Assembly (NCBI RefSeq): GCF_024753205.1
Contig: NZ_JANUGZ010000004.1
Location: 620,001 to 684,000, forward strand
Direction: 5' to 3'
Length of the DNA: 64,000 nucleotides
Source: Massilia aurea
GTDB lineage: Bacteria > Pseudomonadota > Gammaproteobacteria > Burkholderiales > Burkholderiaceae_D
Shown: piece by piece, positions 40,753-50,315 of the stretch
Layout: each line of letters begins with the position of its first letter
Numbering within the stretch: position 1 is the first letter of the stretch
The notes under the pieces: generated by a model
The model's input: the letters and a program-made list of their open reading frames with translations, nothing else
Databases searched by the model: none
What the model was told of the DNA's origin: nothing
Position numbers and translations under genes: made by a program

Positions 40753-42501
40753 TCAGCCGCGCCTGAACACGACCTGTGAGCGCAGGTCGCGTAGCATGCG
40801 CTCAAGTGCGGGTCGCATGCGCCGGTAGTCGTCAGGCGTGCAAGTTGCCGCCGTGTGGCGGAACTTGAGCTGACGCTGCACCGTCACCAGCGCGCCGCGC
40901 CGTGCATAGCGCGAGTGGTAGGCAAAGTTGGCGTCGTCTACATGCACGGCGCGGGGCAGTGCCTGCACAAGCGAGCGCGTCGGCAGATGAAAGCGCACTT
41001 CGTCCTCGGCATCGATTGCCGGGCACACGAAGTCCTGGTGTCGCTCGTGCTCCTGCGCGAACGTCAATACGGCATCGCCCAGGCTACCCTTTAGATCGTA
41101 GGTCGTGGCCAGCCGCGCCGGGCCCGGTGGTTGCGTGAAACCGTTTCTGGCGCCGCGCGACGATATTGCGGCATCGCCGCCCGGGACGTTTCGGTACGGT
41201 TCTGCCAGGGCGCCACTGCCGGTGCGCGTGACCGTAAAACGGCTGCTGCCATCGGGCTGGATGGTGAACTGCGTGAGCGTTCGACTTTGCGCGTGCTGGA
41301 AGAAGGGGAGCATCGCGAACTCGCCCGAGCGCGTCAGCACCGCCGGCTTGCCGAGCAAGGTCGCTGGCAAGAAGCCGCCGGCCACGCTGTTGGCCGTCGA
41401 ATCGAGATACAGCTGCAGCGACGGCACGTAGACGATCGCGTGATTGAGCACGCCCAGCGTCGGCGCGGCAGGCAACTGGTAGGCGTTGCCGTTGTTGACG
41501 AGGGCAACGGTGCTGTCAATGCCGGCGCTGGCCAGCAGGGCGACGAGCAGCGTCGCGTGGTCCTTGGCGTCGCCGTAGCGGTTCGCCAGAACGGTGGCCG
41601 CCGCGTGCGGCACCACGCCGCCGGGAACAAGGTGCACACCCACATAGCGCACGTTGCGGCGTACCCAGTCGGACAACGCGATCGCACGCGCACGGGGCTC
41701 GGTCACATCACCAGTCACGCGCGTTGCAAGCGCCGCCACCATGTCGTCGGTCAGCACGCGTGCGCCCACGCGGTCCTGGTAGGCGCGGGCGAGGGCGGCG
41801 TAATCGGCGAAGGTGGAGACGGCGAGCCGATTGCCGTGGTCAAGTTCGCTGACCGAGCCGACCTCGATCCGGGCATTGTCGCCATCGAGATAGCGCCAGG
41901 CGTAGCGGCGCTTGCCGGCGGCGGGCGCGGGCAGGTCAGCGGCGGCGGTCGGGACGAAACCGGCGGCGTCGGCATGCAGCAGCATCGCGGCCGGCATGTC
42001 ATAGACCAGCCGGAAGTCGCGCTGGCGCTGGAGCCTGGCACTGGACAGGTCTTCGAAGTGGCCGCGAAACAGCGGCGTATGGCGCCGCACGACATAGCGC
42101 ACCGCCACTTGGTCACCCACGCCGACATCGGGAAACACGACAATCTTCAGGCGTGTGTTCTGGAGCATTGGAGCGTCGACCGAAGCGGCTTGTTGCTGGT
42201 CGCGGATCTGGTGCGGCTGCACAGCGAGCCGGCGCCCGTCGGCCTTTTCGGTATGCGCCTCGATGGCGATGATGCCCTCGAGCGCCTGGTTGTAGCCGAT
42301 CTCGTACCGGGCGTGGTCGTGCAGCGCATCGCGCTGGGCGATGGTTCTGGTTTGTTCGACCGTGAGCAGGTAGGCGCCACTGGGTTCGACCACAAAGTGC
42401 CGTACGTGGCGGTCGACGCCCGTATCACGCGCGCATGCCGGCTGCAGGCCCAGTAATGGCCACAGAAGCAGACACAGCATGACGACAAAGCGCAGCATCA
42501 T
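40753..42501 (-). CDS. DUF3857 and transglutaminase-like domain protein (catalytic Cys replaced)
   Basis: 582-residue secreted or membrane-tethered protein: signal peptide (MMLRFVVMLCLLLWPLLGLQ), DUF3857 beta domain (about 45-230), transglutaminase-like domain (about 255-420), then a C-terminal beta region. At the place where active papain/transglutaminase-fold members have Cys (GDCKD), it has Ala312 (RYGDAKDHATLL); the His (VLNHAIVYVP) and Asp (LYLDST) positions are kept. It is therefore probably a non-catalytic version or uses a different chemistry. ATG 42501 has GGGAG at six bases. Divergent from the patatin gene. Substrate unknown. Confidence 0.85.
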   Translation of the reverse strand: MMLRFVVMLCLLLWPLLGLQPACARDTGVDRHVRHFVVEPSGAYLLTVEQTRTIAQRDALHDHARYEIGYNQALEGIIAIEAHTEKADGRRLAVQPHQIRDQQQAASVDAPMLQNTRLKIVVFPDVGVGDQVAVRYVVRRHTPLFRGHFEDLSSARLQRQRDFRLVYDMPAAMLLHADAAGFVPTAAADLPAPAAGKRRYAWRYLDGDNARIEVGSVSELDHGNRLAVSTFADYAALARAYQDRVGARVLTDDMVAALATRVTGDVTEPRARAIALSDWVRRNVRYVGVHLVPGGVVPHAAATVLANRYGDAKDHATLLVALLASAGIDSTVALVNNGNAYQLPAAPTLGVLNHAIVYVPSLQLYLDSTANSVAGGFLPATLLGKPAVLTRSGEFAMLPFFQHAQSRTLTQFTIQPDGSSRFTVTRTGSGALAEPYRNVPGGDAAISSRGARNGFTQPPGPARLATTYDLKGSLGDAVLTFAQEHERHQDFVCPAIDAEDEVRFHLPTRSLVQALPRAVHVDDANFAYHSRYARRGALVTVQRQLKFRHTAATCTPDDYRRMRPALERMLRDLRSQVVFRRG

Positions 42502-42607
42502 GACAATCTCCCGACACACGACCGACCCATGGTACGGGGCGGCGTCCATGCAGGATTGATGTCGCGCAAGCGGCTGCTGCTGGCCGGACTTCTGCGATAA
42601 TTTCACG

Positions 42608-43705
42608 ATGAGAGCGCTTACCTTCCAGGCTGGCCCACTTGCCATGGCCCAGATCGCCGCGCATGGCTTGCGCGCGCAGGACATTGCCATCGTGCCGGCT
42701 GCAGCCGGCGGCCCCAAGGGCCTGATCTTCGCATCGCTCGATGCGTGGCTGTTCGGCGAGTGGTTGCCCACGGCGCCGCGCGAACGGACCCTGATCGGCG
42801 CCTCCATCGGCGCCTGGCGCATGGCCGCCGCGTGCCAGAAGGATCCGGCAAAGGCGTTTGCCCGCCTGGCCGAACTCTACACCGGCCAGCGCTACACGCG
42901 CCTGAAACCCAGTGCGCAGGAGATCGACGATGTCGTGCAAGCCCTGCTGGCCGAACTGGTGAGCGGGCATGAAGACGACATCATCGGACATCCCCATCAC
43001 CGCCTGCACATCCTGGCTGACCGTGGCCTGCGTTCGCTCGCCGCACCGGTCGGCCGCCACGCCGAACTGCGCGGCTTCGCCTCGGCCGCGCTGCACAATG
43101 CCGGCTCGCGGGCCTGGCTGGGGCGCTTGATGGAGAGGGTGGTCATCCACGATGCGCGCAGCCAGGCACCATGGTTGCGCGAGCCGTTCGACCGTTTCAC
43201 GACGCATTTTTCGGCACTGACGCGCGCAAATCTGGCCTCTGGCCTGCTGGCCTCGGGCACGCTGCCCTTGATCATGAAAGCAGTGACGGATATCGCCGAG
43301 GCGCCTCCCGGCAGCTACTGGGATGGCGGCATCATCGACTACCACCTGGCCTTGCCGTATGCGCGCGCGGCCGGCGCGGACAAGAGCGAACTGGTGCTGT
43401 ATCCGCATTTCACCGATCACATCGTGCCAGGCTGGCTCGACAAGAGCATGCCGTGGCGACGCGCGGCGCGCGGCCCCAACCGCAGCTGGCTGGAGAATGT
43501 GCTGCTGGTGACGCCTTCTGCGGAATTCCTGCGCTCGCTACCGCGCGGCAAATTGCCGGACCGGACCGACTTCACGTCATTCGGCCTCGACCACGACGAG
43601 CGCATCCGCGTCTGGCGCCGCGCGATCGGGGAGGGCGAGCGCCTGCGCGATGAGCTGGCCGAATTCGCGCTGCGGCCCGACCTGGCGCGCATCCAGCCAA
43701 TCTAG
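42608..43705 (+). CDS. Patatin-like phospholipase
   Basis: Serine lipid acyl hydrolase of the patatin family (365 residues). Oxyanion-hole-like GGPKG (34-38), nucleophile elbow GASIG with S66, and the catalytic Asp in WDGGIID (D239). No signal peptide, so cytoplasmic or secreted by another route. Single gene, divergent from the DUF3857 protein and 142 bases before ychF. Confidence 0.88.
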   Translation: MRALTFQAGPLAMAQIAAHGLRAQDIAIVPAAAGGPKGLIFASLDAWLFGEWLPTAPRERTLIGASIGAWRMAAACQKDPAKAFARLAELYTGQRYTRLKPSAQEIDDVVQALLAELVSGHEDDIIGHPHHRLHILADRGLRSLAAPVGRHAELRGFASAALHNAGSRAWLGRLMERVVIHDARSQAPWLREPFDRFTTHFSALTRANLASGLLASGTLPLIMKAVTDIAEAPPGSYWDGGIIDYHLALPYARAAGADKSELVLYPHFTDHIVPGWLDKSMPWRRAARGPNRSWLENVLLVTPSAEFLRSLPRGKLPDRTDFTSFGLDHDERIRVWRRAIGEGERLRDELAEFALRPDLARIQPI

Positions 43706-43847
43706 CTTGTCACTGGGGCAATCGCGAGCGTTGCAGCACGGGGGCGGTGCGCCTTTTTTTTCAGCAGAAAAGCCGGTCCGGGTTACAATGCAGGGTTTAG
43801 AGCGGTTCATTGATCGCTCGCTTTTTACCGAATCAGAAAGAGTTCTC

Positions 43848-44939
43848 ATGACCCTCAAATGCGGCATCGTCGGCCTGCCAAACGTCGGCAAGTCCACCCT
43901 GTTCAACGCGCTGACCAAGGCCGGCATCCCGGCTGAAAATTATCCGTTCTGCACCATCGAACCGAACGTCGGCGTCGTCGAAGTGCCGGATCCACGCATG
44001 GATGCGCTGTCGGCCATCGTCAAGCCGGAACGCATGGTCAACGCCATCGTTGAATTCGTCGACATCGCCGGCCTGGTCGCCGGTGCATCGAAGGGCGAGG
44101 GCCTGGGCAACCAGTTCCTGTCGCACATCCGCGAAACCGACGCCATCATCAACGTCGTGCGCTGCTTCCAGGACGACAACGTGATCCACGTGGCCGGCAA
44201 GGTCAGCCCGCTGGACGACATCGAAGTCATCCAGACCGAGCTGGCGCTGGCCGACATGACCGCCGTCGAAAAAGCCATCCACCGCGAAGGCAAGAAAGCG
44301 CGCTCGGGCGACAAGGATGCGGCCAAGCTGGTTGCCATCTGCGAACGCCTGATGCCGCACCTTGACCAGGGCAATCCAGTGCGCACCATGGGGCTGGACG
44401 CCGACGAAATGGAAATGATCAAGACGCTGCACCTGATCACGGCCAAGCCGGCGATGTTCGTGGCCAACGTGTCCGACACGGGCTTCACCAACAACCCGCT
44501 GCTGGACCTGCTGACCGCGTACGCCAAGGAGCAGAACGCCCCGATCGTGGCCATCAGCGCCGCGATCGAGTCCGAAATCGCCGAGATGGACGATGCCGAC
44601 AAGGCCGACTTCCTGTCCGACCTGGGCATGGAAGAGCCGGGCCTGGACCGCCTGATCCGCGCCGCCTACAAGCTGCTCGGCCTGCAGACGTATTTCACCG
44701 CCGGTGTGAAGGAAGTGCGCGCCTGGACCATCCACGTGGGCGACACCGCGCCACAGGCGGCTGGCGTGATCCACACCGACTTCGAACGCGGCTTCATCCG
44801 CGCGCAGACGATCGCGTATGACGACTTTTTGGCGTACAAGGGCGAGGCCGGTGCGAAAGAAGCGGGCAAGATGCGCGCTGAAGGCAAGGAATATGTCGTC
44901 AAGGATGGCGATGTGTTGAACTTCTTGTTCAACGTCTGA
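43848..44939 (+). CDS. ychF: Redox-regulated ATPase YchF (Obg family)
   Basis: Ribosome-associated ATPase of the OBG group. G1 GLPNVGKS (9-16), G3 [20 protein letters not shown], a changed G4 region (FVANVSD, instead of NKxD), which gives ATP preference, then coiled coil and the C-terminal TGS domain ending [13 protein letters not shown]. 363 residues, the standard length from ATG 43848; the frame is open further upstream but not conserved. Confidence 0.97.
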   Translation: MTLKCGIVGLPNVGKSTLFNALTKAGIPAENYPFCTIEPNVGVVEVPDPRMDALSAIVKPERMVNAIVEFVDIAGLVAGASKGEGLGNQFLSHIRETDAIINVVRCFQDDNVIHVAGKVSPLDDIEVIQTELALADMTAVEKAIHREGKKARSGDKDAAKLVAICERLMPHLDQGNPVRTMGLDADEMEMIKTLHLITAKPAMFVANVSDTGFTNNPLLDLLTAYAKEQNAPIVAISAAIESEIAEMDDADKADFLSDLGMEEPGLDRLIRAAYKLLGLQTYFTAGVKEVRAWTIHVGDTAPQAAGVIHTDFERGFIRAQTIAYDDFLAYKGEAGAKEAGKMRAEGKEYVVKDGDVLNFLFNV

Positions 44940-44971
44940 TCTGCGCCCTGGATACCCGGCGCGCTACCAAA

Positions 44972-45008
44972 GTAGGGTGGACGGCTATGCCGTCCACGCG
45001 TTCAAACC
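44972..45008 (+). repeat. REP-like hairpin, copy B
   Basis: GTAG then stem GTGGACGGC-tat-GCCGTCCAC and tail GCGTTCAAACC. The G-C pair of copy A is an A-T pair here on both arms, a compensatory change. Forms an inverted pair with the copy at 45036-45072. Confidence 0.85.
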
Positions 45009-45035
45009 AACCTCGCGCCGTGGTATGGCGAAAGC

Positions 45036-45072
45036 GGGTTGAACGCGTGGGCGGGAAACCCGCCCACGCTAC
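45036..45072 (-). repeat. REP-like hairpin, copy C
   Basis: Read on the minus strand: GTAGCGTGGGCGGG-ttt-CCCGCCCACGCG then TTCAACCC. Faces copy B tail to tail across 27 bases, a paired arrangement like a BIME. Confidence 0.85.
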
Positions 45073-45120
45073 GACATTGGCCCTGCTGGGCCTTTTTTTA
45101 CGCCGCCCGAGATTGAGCAC

Positions 45121-45966
45121 ATGGCCACCCTCACCGAACTCGTTATCTACCCGATCAAATCCTGCGCTGGCCTGTCCGTCCCTGAAGCCCGTCTCGCCCT
45201 CGACGGCCTCTCGGCCAACGGCGTGCACGACCGCGAATGGATGTTGGTGACGCCCGACGGCCTGTTCCTGACCCAGCGCGAAGTACCGCGCATGGCCACG
45301 GTCACGCCGCGCATCGACGCCACAGCGCTGATTGTCAACGCCCCCGGCATGCCACCCCTGCACCTGCCACTGGCGCACGACGCTGCCGCACCCACTGTCG
45401 AAGTGCTGCTCTGGGAAGACCGCATCCCCGCCGCCGATTGCGGCGACGCGGCCGCCAGCTGGTTCACCACCGCCCTCAAAGCCCCATGCCGCCTGGTGCG
45501 CTTTCGCCCCGACGTCCACCGCCCGACCAGCACCAAATGGACAAAAGGCGTCCCGGCCGCTACGCGCTTTTCGGATGGCTATCCGATCCTGCTGATCGGC
45601 CAGGCGTCGCTCGACGATATCAACGAAAAACTCGCGCAGGCCGGCCGCGCCAAGCTGCCCATGAACCGCTTCCGCCCGAACGTCGTCGTCGATGGCATCG
45701 CCGCGTTCGAGGAAGATTTCGTGGCTGCCTTCCACGGCGACGGAATGACGCTGCGCCCCGTCAAGCCGTGCGCGCGCTGCCCGATCCCGGCGGTTGATCA
45801 GGCCACCGGCATTCCCGGCCCCGATCCGCTCGACATCCTGCAAGCCTGGCGCGCCAATCCGCGCATGGACGGCGCCGTCACGGTGGGCATGAACGTGATC
45901 GTGCAGGAGGGCATCGGCCAGACGCTGCGCGTCGGCCAGCCATTGAACGTCGAGCTCGCTTTCTAG
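45121..45966 (+). CDS. MOSC domain protein with N-terminal beta barrel
   Basis: 281 residues: MOSC_N beta barrel (about 1-120, starting LTELVIYPIKSC) and MOSC domain (about 130-275) with the presumed molybdenum-ligand Cys in KPCARCPIPAVDQATG. Related to YcbX/mARC proteins that reduce N-hydroxylated compounds, but without the C-terminal 2Fe-2S ferredoxin domain of E. coli YcbX, so it needs a separate electron donor. Single gene after a REP pair and followed by a terminator. Confidence 0.92.
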   Translation: MATLTELVIYPIKSCAGLSVPEARLALDGLSANGVHDREWMLVTPDGLFLTQREVPRMATVTPRIDATALIVNAPGMPPLHLPLAHDAAAPTVEVLLWEDRIPAADCGDAAASWFTTALKAPCRLVRFRPDVHRPTSTKWTKGVPAATRFSDGYPILLIGQASLDDINEKLAQAGRAKLPMNRFRPNVVVDGIAAFEEDFVAAFHGDGMTLRPVKPCARCPIPAVDQATGIPGPDPLDILQAWRANPRMDGAVTVGMNVIVQEGIGQTLRVGQPLNVELAF

Positions 45967-45996
45967 ACGGACCGCGCTACTGTCGCAAAATCGCCT

Positions 45997-46024
45997 AACC
46001 GCCTGCATGATCAGGCGGTTTTTC
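45997..46024 (+). terminator. Intrinsic terminator after the MOSC gene
   Basis: Stem AACCGCCTG / CAGGCGGTT with loop CATGAT, followed by TTTC. Confidence 0.82.
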
Positions 46025-46081
46025 GTATCCAAGCTCAGGAACATGGCGTAATGTTACGGTTATTGCTGAAAGGAATTCTTC

Positions 46082-47200
46082 ATGCACGAGCCGAGCGTGT
46101 CGTCGCGGGAATTGATGGCGGAAAACGAGACCTTGCGTGCACGCATGGCGTATGTGCTCGAACAGGCCGAGCGCAATCACGAAATCATGTGCCGCCACCA
46201 GGCGTTCGACCTGCAAATCGTCGGCGCCAGCAGTTTTCCCGACCTGGTCGGCACGATCTTCAGCACGCTGCCCGTGATCTCGGACCTTGATATCGTCACG
46301 CTGTCGCTGATCGACCAGAACGCCGATATTTATACGGTCATGCACCGCCTCGGCGTCGATTTTGAAACGCTGCCCAACCTGATGTTCTGCGAGCACGCGG
46401 TCGAGCTTGGCTTTGACATGGCGCCGGAGCGCCAGCCGCGGCCCATCCTGGGCCCCTATGCGCCGGGCCGGCATCGCGCGATGTTCCCGCAGCCGCCGGT
46501 CGACCTGCGCAGCGTGGCACTGGTGCCGCTGCTGCGCAACAAGCGCCTGATCGGCAGCCTGAACCTGGGCAGCGCCGACGCAAGCCGCTTTACGCCGGCC
46601 TTGGGCACCGATTTCGTCGAGCACATGGGTTCGATCATCGCGATCTGCCTCGAGAACGTGATCAGCAACGAAATGCTCAAGTACATCGGCCTGACCGATT
46701 CGCTCACCGGCGCCTACAACCGGCGCTACATGGACCGGCGCCTGGCCGAAGAAATCGCGCGCGCGCGGCGCCAGGGCTACCGCCTGTCCTGCATGTACAT
46801 CGACATCGACCACTTCAAGCGCGTCAACGATACGGTCGGCCACCAGGGCGGCGACGACGTGCTGCGCGAGGTGTGCACCCGCATCAAGGCCGAACTGCGG
46901 ATGTCCGATACATTGTGCCGCTTCGGCGGCGAAGAATTCGTCGTTCTGCTGATCGACGCCGACCTGGAAAACGCCAGCATCGTCGCGAACCGCATCCGCA
47001 CGAGCGTAGCCGGCTTGCCGGTGGACCTGAGCACAGGGGAACAGGTGGACGTGACGGTGTCGATCGGCGTGGCGGCGCTGACCGATTTCGAGCGCGATCA
47101 CGCTATTGAAGGCGTCGCACAGGAGCTGATCGCGTCGGCCGACGCAGCGCTGTACCAGGCCAAGGCCGCGGGTCGCAATCAGGTCGTCACGTTCACGTGA
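46082..47200 (+). CDS. Diguanylate cyclase with N-terminal DUF484/GAF-like domain
   Basis: Makes the second messenger c-di-GMP. A short coiled coil (about 5-35), a GAF/DUF484-like sensor (about 40-195: VGASSFPDLVGTIFSTL, PLLRNKRLIGSLNLGS), then a GGDEF domain (about 205-365) with the active-site motif GGEEF and the inhibitory I-site RMSD five residues before it, so product feedback is expected. No membrane segment: cytoplasmic. c-di-GMP commonly controls type IV pili, but no link to the pil operon here is shown. Converges on the antiporter gene with 3 bases between. Confidence 0.93.
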   Translation: MHEPSVSSRELMAENETLRARMAYVLEQAERNHEIMCRHQAFDLQIVGASSFPDLVGTIFSTLPVISDLDIVTLSLIDQNADIYTVMHRLGVDFETLPNLMFCEHAVELGFDMAPERQPRPILGPYAPGRHRAMFPQPPVDLRSVALVPLLRNKRLIGSLNLGSADASRFTPALGTDFVEHMGSIIAICLENVISNEMLKYIGLTDSLTGAYNRRYMDRRLAEEIARARRQGYRLSCMYIDIDHFKRVNDTVGHQGGDDVLREVCTRIKAELRMSDTLCRFGGEEFVVLLIDADLENASIVANRIRTSVAGLPVDLSTGEQVDVTVSIGVAALTDFERDHAIEGVAQELIASADAALYQAKAAGRNQVVTFT

Positions 47201-47203
47201 TGC

Positions 47204-49183
47204 CTACAGCAGTCGCTCCTCGGCGCGGCTGACCGCCTCGCTGTCGCCGCGCAGCACCACGACGTCGCCCGCCGCCAGCAGCACGGCCGGGCCAGGCGCG
47301 ATATTCTGGCCGCCGCGCCGCAAGGCCGTTACCTCCACCGCCACATCCTGCAACTGCAACGCGCCCAGCGACAGGCCGATTGCGCCGGCCTGCGCGTGCA
47401 GGCGCACCGAATGCAGCTTCACCTGGCCATGTTCGAGGTCCGCACCGCTGTCGTCCGCGCCGTGGAAGTAGCCGCGCAGCGTGGCGTAGCGGCCCTTGCG
47501 CGCGGCCTGCACCCGGTGCACCACGCGGCGCAGCGGCACGCCGAGCGTGACCAGCGCGTGCGAGGCGAGCATCAGGCTGCTCTCGAGCGCTTCGGGCACC
47601 ACCTCGGTCGCGCCGGCTGCCTTGAGCACGTCCATGTCGCCATCGTCGTGGCTGCGCACGATCACGGGCAGGGCGGGCGCCAGTTCGTGCACCAGATGCA
47701 GCACCTTGAGCGCCTGGCGCGTGTCGGCGAACGTGATCACCAGCGCGCTGGCGCGGTGTACGCCAGCTGCGATCAGGCTTTCGCGGCGCGCCGCGTCGCC
47801 GTACGACACTGACGCGCCGGCCGCCTGCGCTTTCTGCACCCGCTCCGGATCCAGGTCGAGTGCATACCATGGCAAGGCTTCTTCTTTCAGCAGCGTTGCC
47901 AGGCTCTGGCCACTGCGCCCGAAGCCGGCGATGATCACGTGCTTCTGCGTGGTCATGGTGCGCGTGGCCAGCTGCGTCAGTTGCAGCGACTGCATCATCC
48001 ACTCGTTGGCCGCGACCTTCATCACGATCCGGTCCATGTAGCCGATGATGAAGGGCGCCAGCAGCATCGACAGCACCATCGAGGCCAGCACCAGCTGCAT
48101 CACGAACGGATCGATCAGCTTCGAGCCGGATGCATGGCTGAGCAGCACGAAGCTGAACTCACCGGCCTGCGCCAGCGCGAGACCCGTGCGCAGCGCGGTG
48201 CCCAGCGGCGCGCCGAATGCGCGCGCCATCAGCACGATCAGGCCCGCCTTGAGCAGCACCACGAGCGCCAGCAGCAGCGTGACCTGCCACCAGTACTGGC
48301 TCACCAGGCGCAGGTCGAGCAGCATGCCGATCGTGATGAAGAACAGGCCAAGCAGCACGTCGCGAAACGGCTTGATGTCTTCTTCCACCTGGTGCTTGTA
48401 GGGTGTTTCGGAGATCAGCATGCCAGCGACGAAAGCGCCCAGGGCCAGCGACAGACCGGCCTGCTCGGTGATCCAGGCCGACCCCAGTGTGACGAGCAGC
48501 AGGTTGAGCATGAACAGCTCTTGCGAGCGGCGCTTGGCCACGATCGTGAACCAGCGACCCATCAGCTTCTGGCCGAAGAACAGCAGCAGTGCCAGCACCA
48601 GGCCTGCCTTGAGCGCGGCCAGGCCCAGCGTGATGGCCATGTCTTCCGGATCGCGCGCCAGCGCCGGGATCATGATCAACAGCGGCACCACCGCCAGGTC
48701 CTGGAACAGCAGGATGCCGATGATGCGCCGCCCATGTTCGCTCTCGAGCTCGAGGCGCTCGGTGAGCAGCTTGACGACAATCGCCGTGGACGACATGGCC
48801 AGCGCCCCGCCCAGTGCGAACGCGGCCTGCCAGGCAAGCGTGAGGTGGGGCATCAGGTAGGCCGCCAGCAGGCCGATGCCCATGGCCGCAGCGACCGTCG
48901 TCACCACCTGGCCGAGTCCCAGCCCGAACACGATGCGCCGCATCGAGCGCAGCTGGCCGAGCGAGAATTCGAGCCCGATCGAAAACATCAAAAAGACGAT
49001 GCCGAATTCGCCCAGCGCATGGGTGGTGGGGCTGTCTTCGGCCAGGGCCAGGGCGTGGGGGCCGATCAGAACGCCGACAGCCAGGTAGCCGAGCATCGGC
49101 GGCAGTTGCAGCGTGCGAAAGGCCACCACGCCGAGGACGGCGCAGCCAAGCAGCAACAGGGTAAGTTCGAGACCAGAATGCAT
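47204..49183 (-). CDS. Kef-type (CPA2) monovalent cation:proton antiporter with RCK domain
   Basis: 659 residues: about 12-13 membrane helices (1-380) of the CPA2 fold, an NAD(H)-binding TrkA-N domain (HVIIAGFGRSGQSLATLL, about 410-525) and a TrkA-C domain (about 570-655). Family members release K+ in exchange for H+ during electrophile or pH stress. Of the KefB/KefC/YbaL group; the exact subtype cannot be fixed. Divergent from kdsD. Confidence 0.92.
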   Translation of the reverse strand: MHSGLELTLLLLGCAVLGVVAFRTLQLPPMLGYLAVGVLIGPHALALAEDSPTTHALGEFGIVFLMFSIGLEFSLGQLRSMRRIVFGLGLGQVVTTVAAAMGIGLLAAYLMPHLTLAWQAAFALGGALAMSSTAIVVKLLTERLELESEHGRRIIGILLFQDLAVVPLLIMIPALARDPEDMAITLGLAALKAGLVLALLLFFGQKLMGRWFTIVAKRRSQELFMLNLLLVTLGSAWITEQAGLSLALGAFVAGMLISETPYKHQVEEDIKPFRDVLLGLFFITIGMLLDLRLVSQYWWQVTLLLALVVLLKAGLIVLMARAFGAPLGTALRTGLALAQAGEFSFVLLSHASGSKLIDPFVMQLVLASMVLSMLLAPFIIGYMDRIVMKVAANEWMMQSLQLTQLATRTMTTQKHVIIAGFGRSGQSLATLLKEEALPWYALDLDPERVQKAQAAGASVSYGDAARRESLIAAGVHRASALVITFADTRQALKVLHLVHELAPALPVIVRSHDDGDMDVLKAAGATEVVPEALESSLMLASHALVTLGVPLRRVVHRVQAARKGRYATLRGYFHGADDSGADLEHGQVKLHSVRLHAQAGAIGLSLGALQLQDVAVEVTALRRGGQNIAPGPAVLLAAGDVVVLRGDSEAVSRAEERLL

Positions 49184-49280
49184 GGGGTGAAACGGGCGGT
49201 GGTTGTGGTGGCGATGCGCCGTGAGGCGTGCTTGTCATCGAATGTTACGACTGGCAAGTTTTTTGCTTTCGCAATTCGTT

Positions 49281-49295
49281 TATACTTCTGGAATG
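49281..49295 (+). promoter_or_regulatory. Candidate -10 element next to the kdsD start
   Basis: TATACT (49281-49286) ends six bases before ATG 49293, so transcription from it would start at or near the start codon. No convincing -35 element was found at 16-18 bases spacing, so this is a weak call. Confidence 0.3.
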
Positions 49296-50315
49296 AGTGT
49301 AACTGATGACCAAATAATGCTGAAAAGTTTTGACGAAACCCTGGCGCAGCGCGTGCTGGAACTGGGTCGCCAGACGCTTGCCATCGAGGCCGACGCCATC
49401 GTGGCGCTGCACGCGCGCCTGGGCGACGACAGCAGCTTCGTCGACGCCGCGCAGCTGATCTACGCCGGCACCGGCCGCGTGGTCGTTTCGGGGATGGGCA
49501 AGTCGGGGCACATCGGCCGCAAGATCGCCGCCACGCTGTCGTCCACCGGTACGCCGGCGTTCTTCATGCACCCGGGCGAAGCCGCGCACGGCGATCTGGG
49601 CATGGTCACGGCGAATGACATCCTGATCGCGATTTCGAATTCCGGCGAATCGTCCGAACTGCTCGACATCCTGCCGGCCGTGAAGCGCCTGGGCGCGCGC
49701 GTGATCGCCATGACCGGCAAGCCGGCCTCGCGTCTGGCCAAGCTGGCCGACGTCCATCTGAATATCGCGGTGGCGAAAGAAGCCTGCACGCTCAACCTGG
49801 CGCCGACCACCAGCACCACTGTCACGCTGGCCATGGGCGACGCGCTGGCCGTGGCGCTGCTCGACGTGCGGGGTTTCCGCGAGCAGGATTTCGCACTGTC
49901 GCATCCGGGCGGCGCGCTGGGCCGGCGCCTGCTCACGCACGTGCGCGACGTGATGCGCACTGGCGACGCCATCCCGTCGGTGGGCCTGGATGTCCCGCTG
50001 GTCAAGGCGCTGCTCGAGATCAGCCAGAAGGGCATGGGCATGACCGCCGTGGTCGACGCTGATGGCCGTCCGCTGGGCGTGTTCACCGACGGCGACTTGC
50101 GCCGCGTGATCGAGCGCATGCACGATTTTTCGAACGTGCTGATTCGCGACGTCATGCACGCCAATCCGCGCAGCGTGCGCCCCGAGCAGCTGGCGGTCGA
50201 CGCGGTCGCCGTGATGGAAGAATTCCGCATCAACCAGATGCTCGTGATCGATGAGGCGGGCCAGCTGGTCGGCGCGCTGCACATCCACGACCTGACCCGC
50301 GCAAAGGTGATTTGA
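49293..50315 (+). CDS. kdsD: Arabinose-5-phosphate isomerase KdsD (SIS + two CBS)
   Basis: Converts ribulose 5-phosphate to arabinose 5-phosphate, the first step to Kdo for LPS. SIS domain (about 35-180: VVVSGMGKSGHIGRKIAATLSS, ISNSGESSEL) followed by two CBS domains (about 205-340). 340 residues from ATG 49293; an in-frame ATG at 49317 is an alternative. First gene of kdsD-kdsC-lptC-lptA-lptB-rpoN-hpf; the stop overlaps the kdsC start by one base. Confidence 0.95.
   Translation: MSVTDDQIMLKSFDETLAQRVLELGRQTLAIEADAIVALHARLGDDSSFVDAAQLIYAGTGRVVVSGMGKSGHIGRKIAATLSSTGTPAFFMHPGEAAHGDLGMVTANDILIAISNSGESSELLDILPAVKRLGARVIAMTGKPASRLAKLADVHLNIAVAKEACTLNLAPTTSTTVTLAMGDALAVALLDVRGFREQDFALSHPGGALGRRLLTHVRDVMRTGDAIPSVGLDVPLVKALLEISQKGMGMTAVVDADGRPLGVFTDGDLRRVIERMHDFSNVLIRDVMHANPRSVRPEQLAVDAVAVMEEFRINQMLVIDEAGQLVGALHIHDLTRAKVI

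Noticed and set aside
42608..42851. Possible separate small gene on the minus strand in the patatin start
   Set aside because: Arg-rich antisense frame of the patatin gene with no support.
44972..45072. CRISPR-like repeat pair
   Set aside because: The two units are inverted, not direct, repeats with no regular spacers; they fit REP elements. No CRISPR array or cas gene was seen in the window.
47939..49306. 455-codon open frame on the plus strand opposite the Kef-type antiporter
   Set aside because: Low-complexity Gln/His/Arg sequence; the antiporter on the other strand is complete and convincing.
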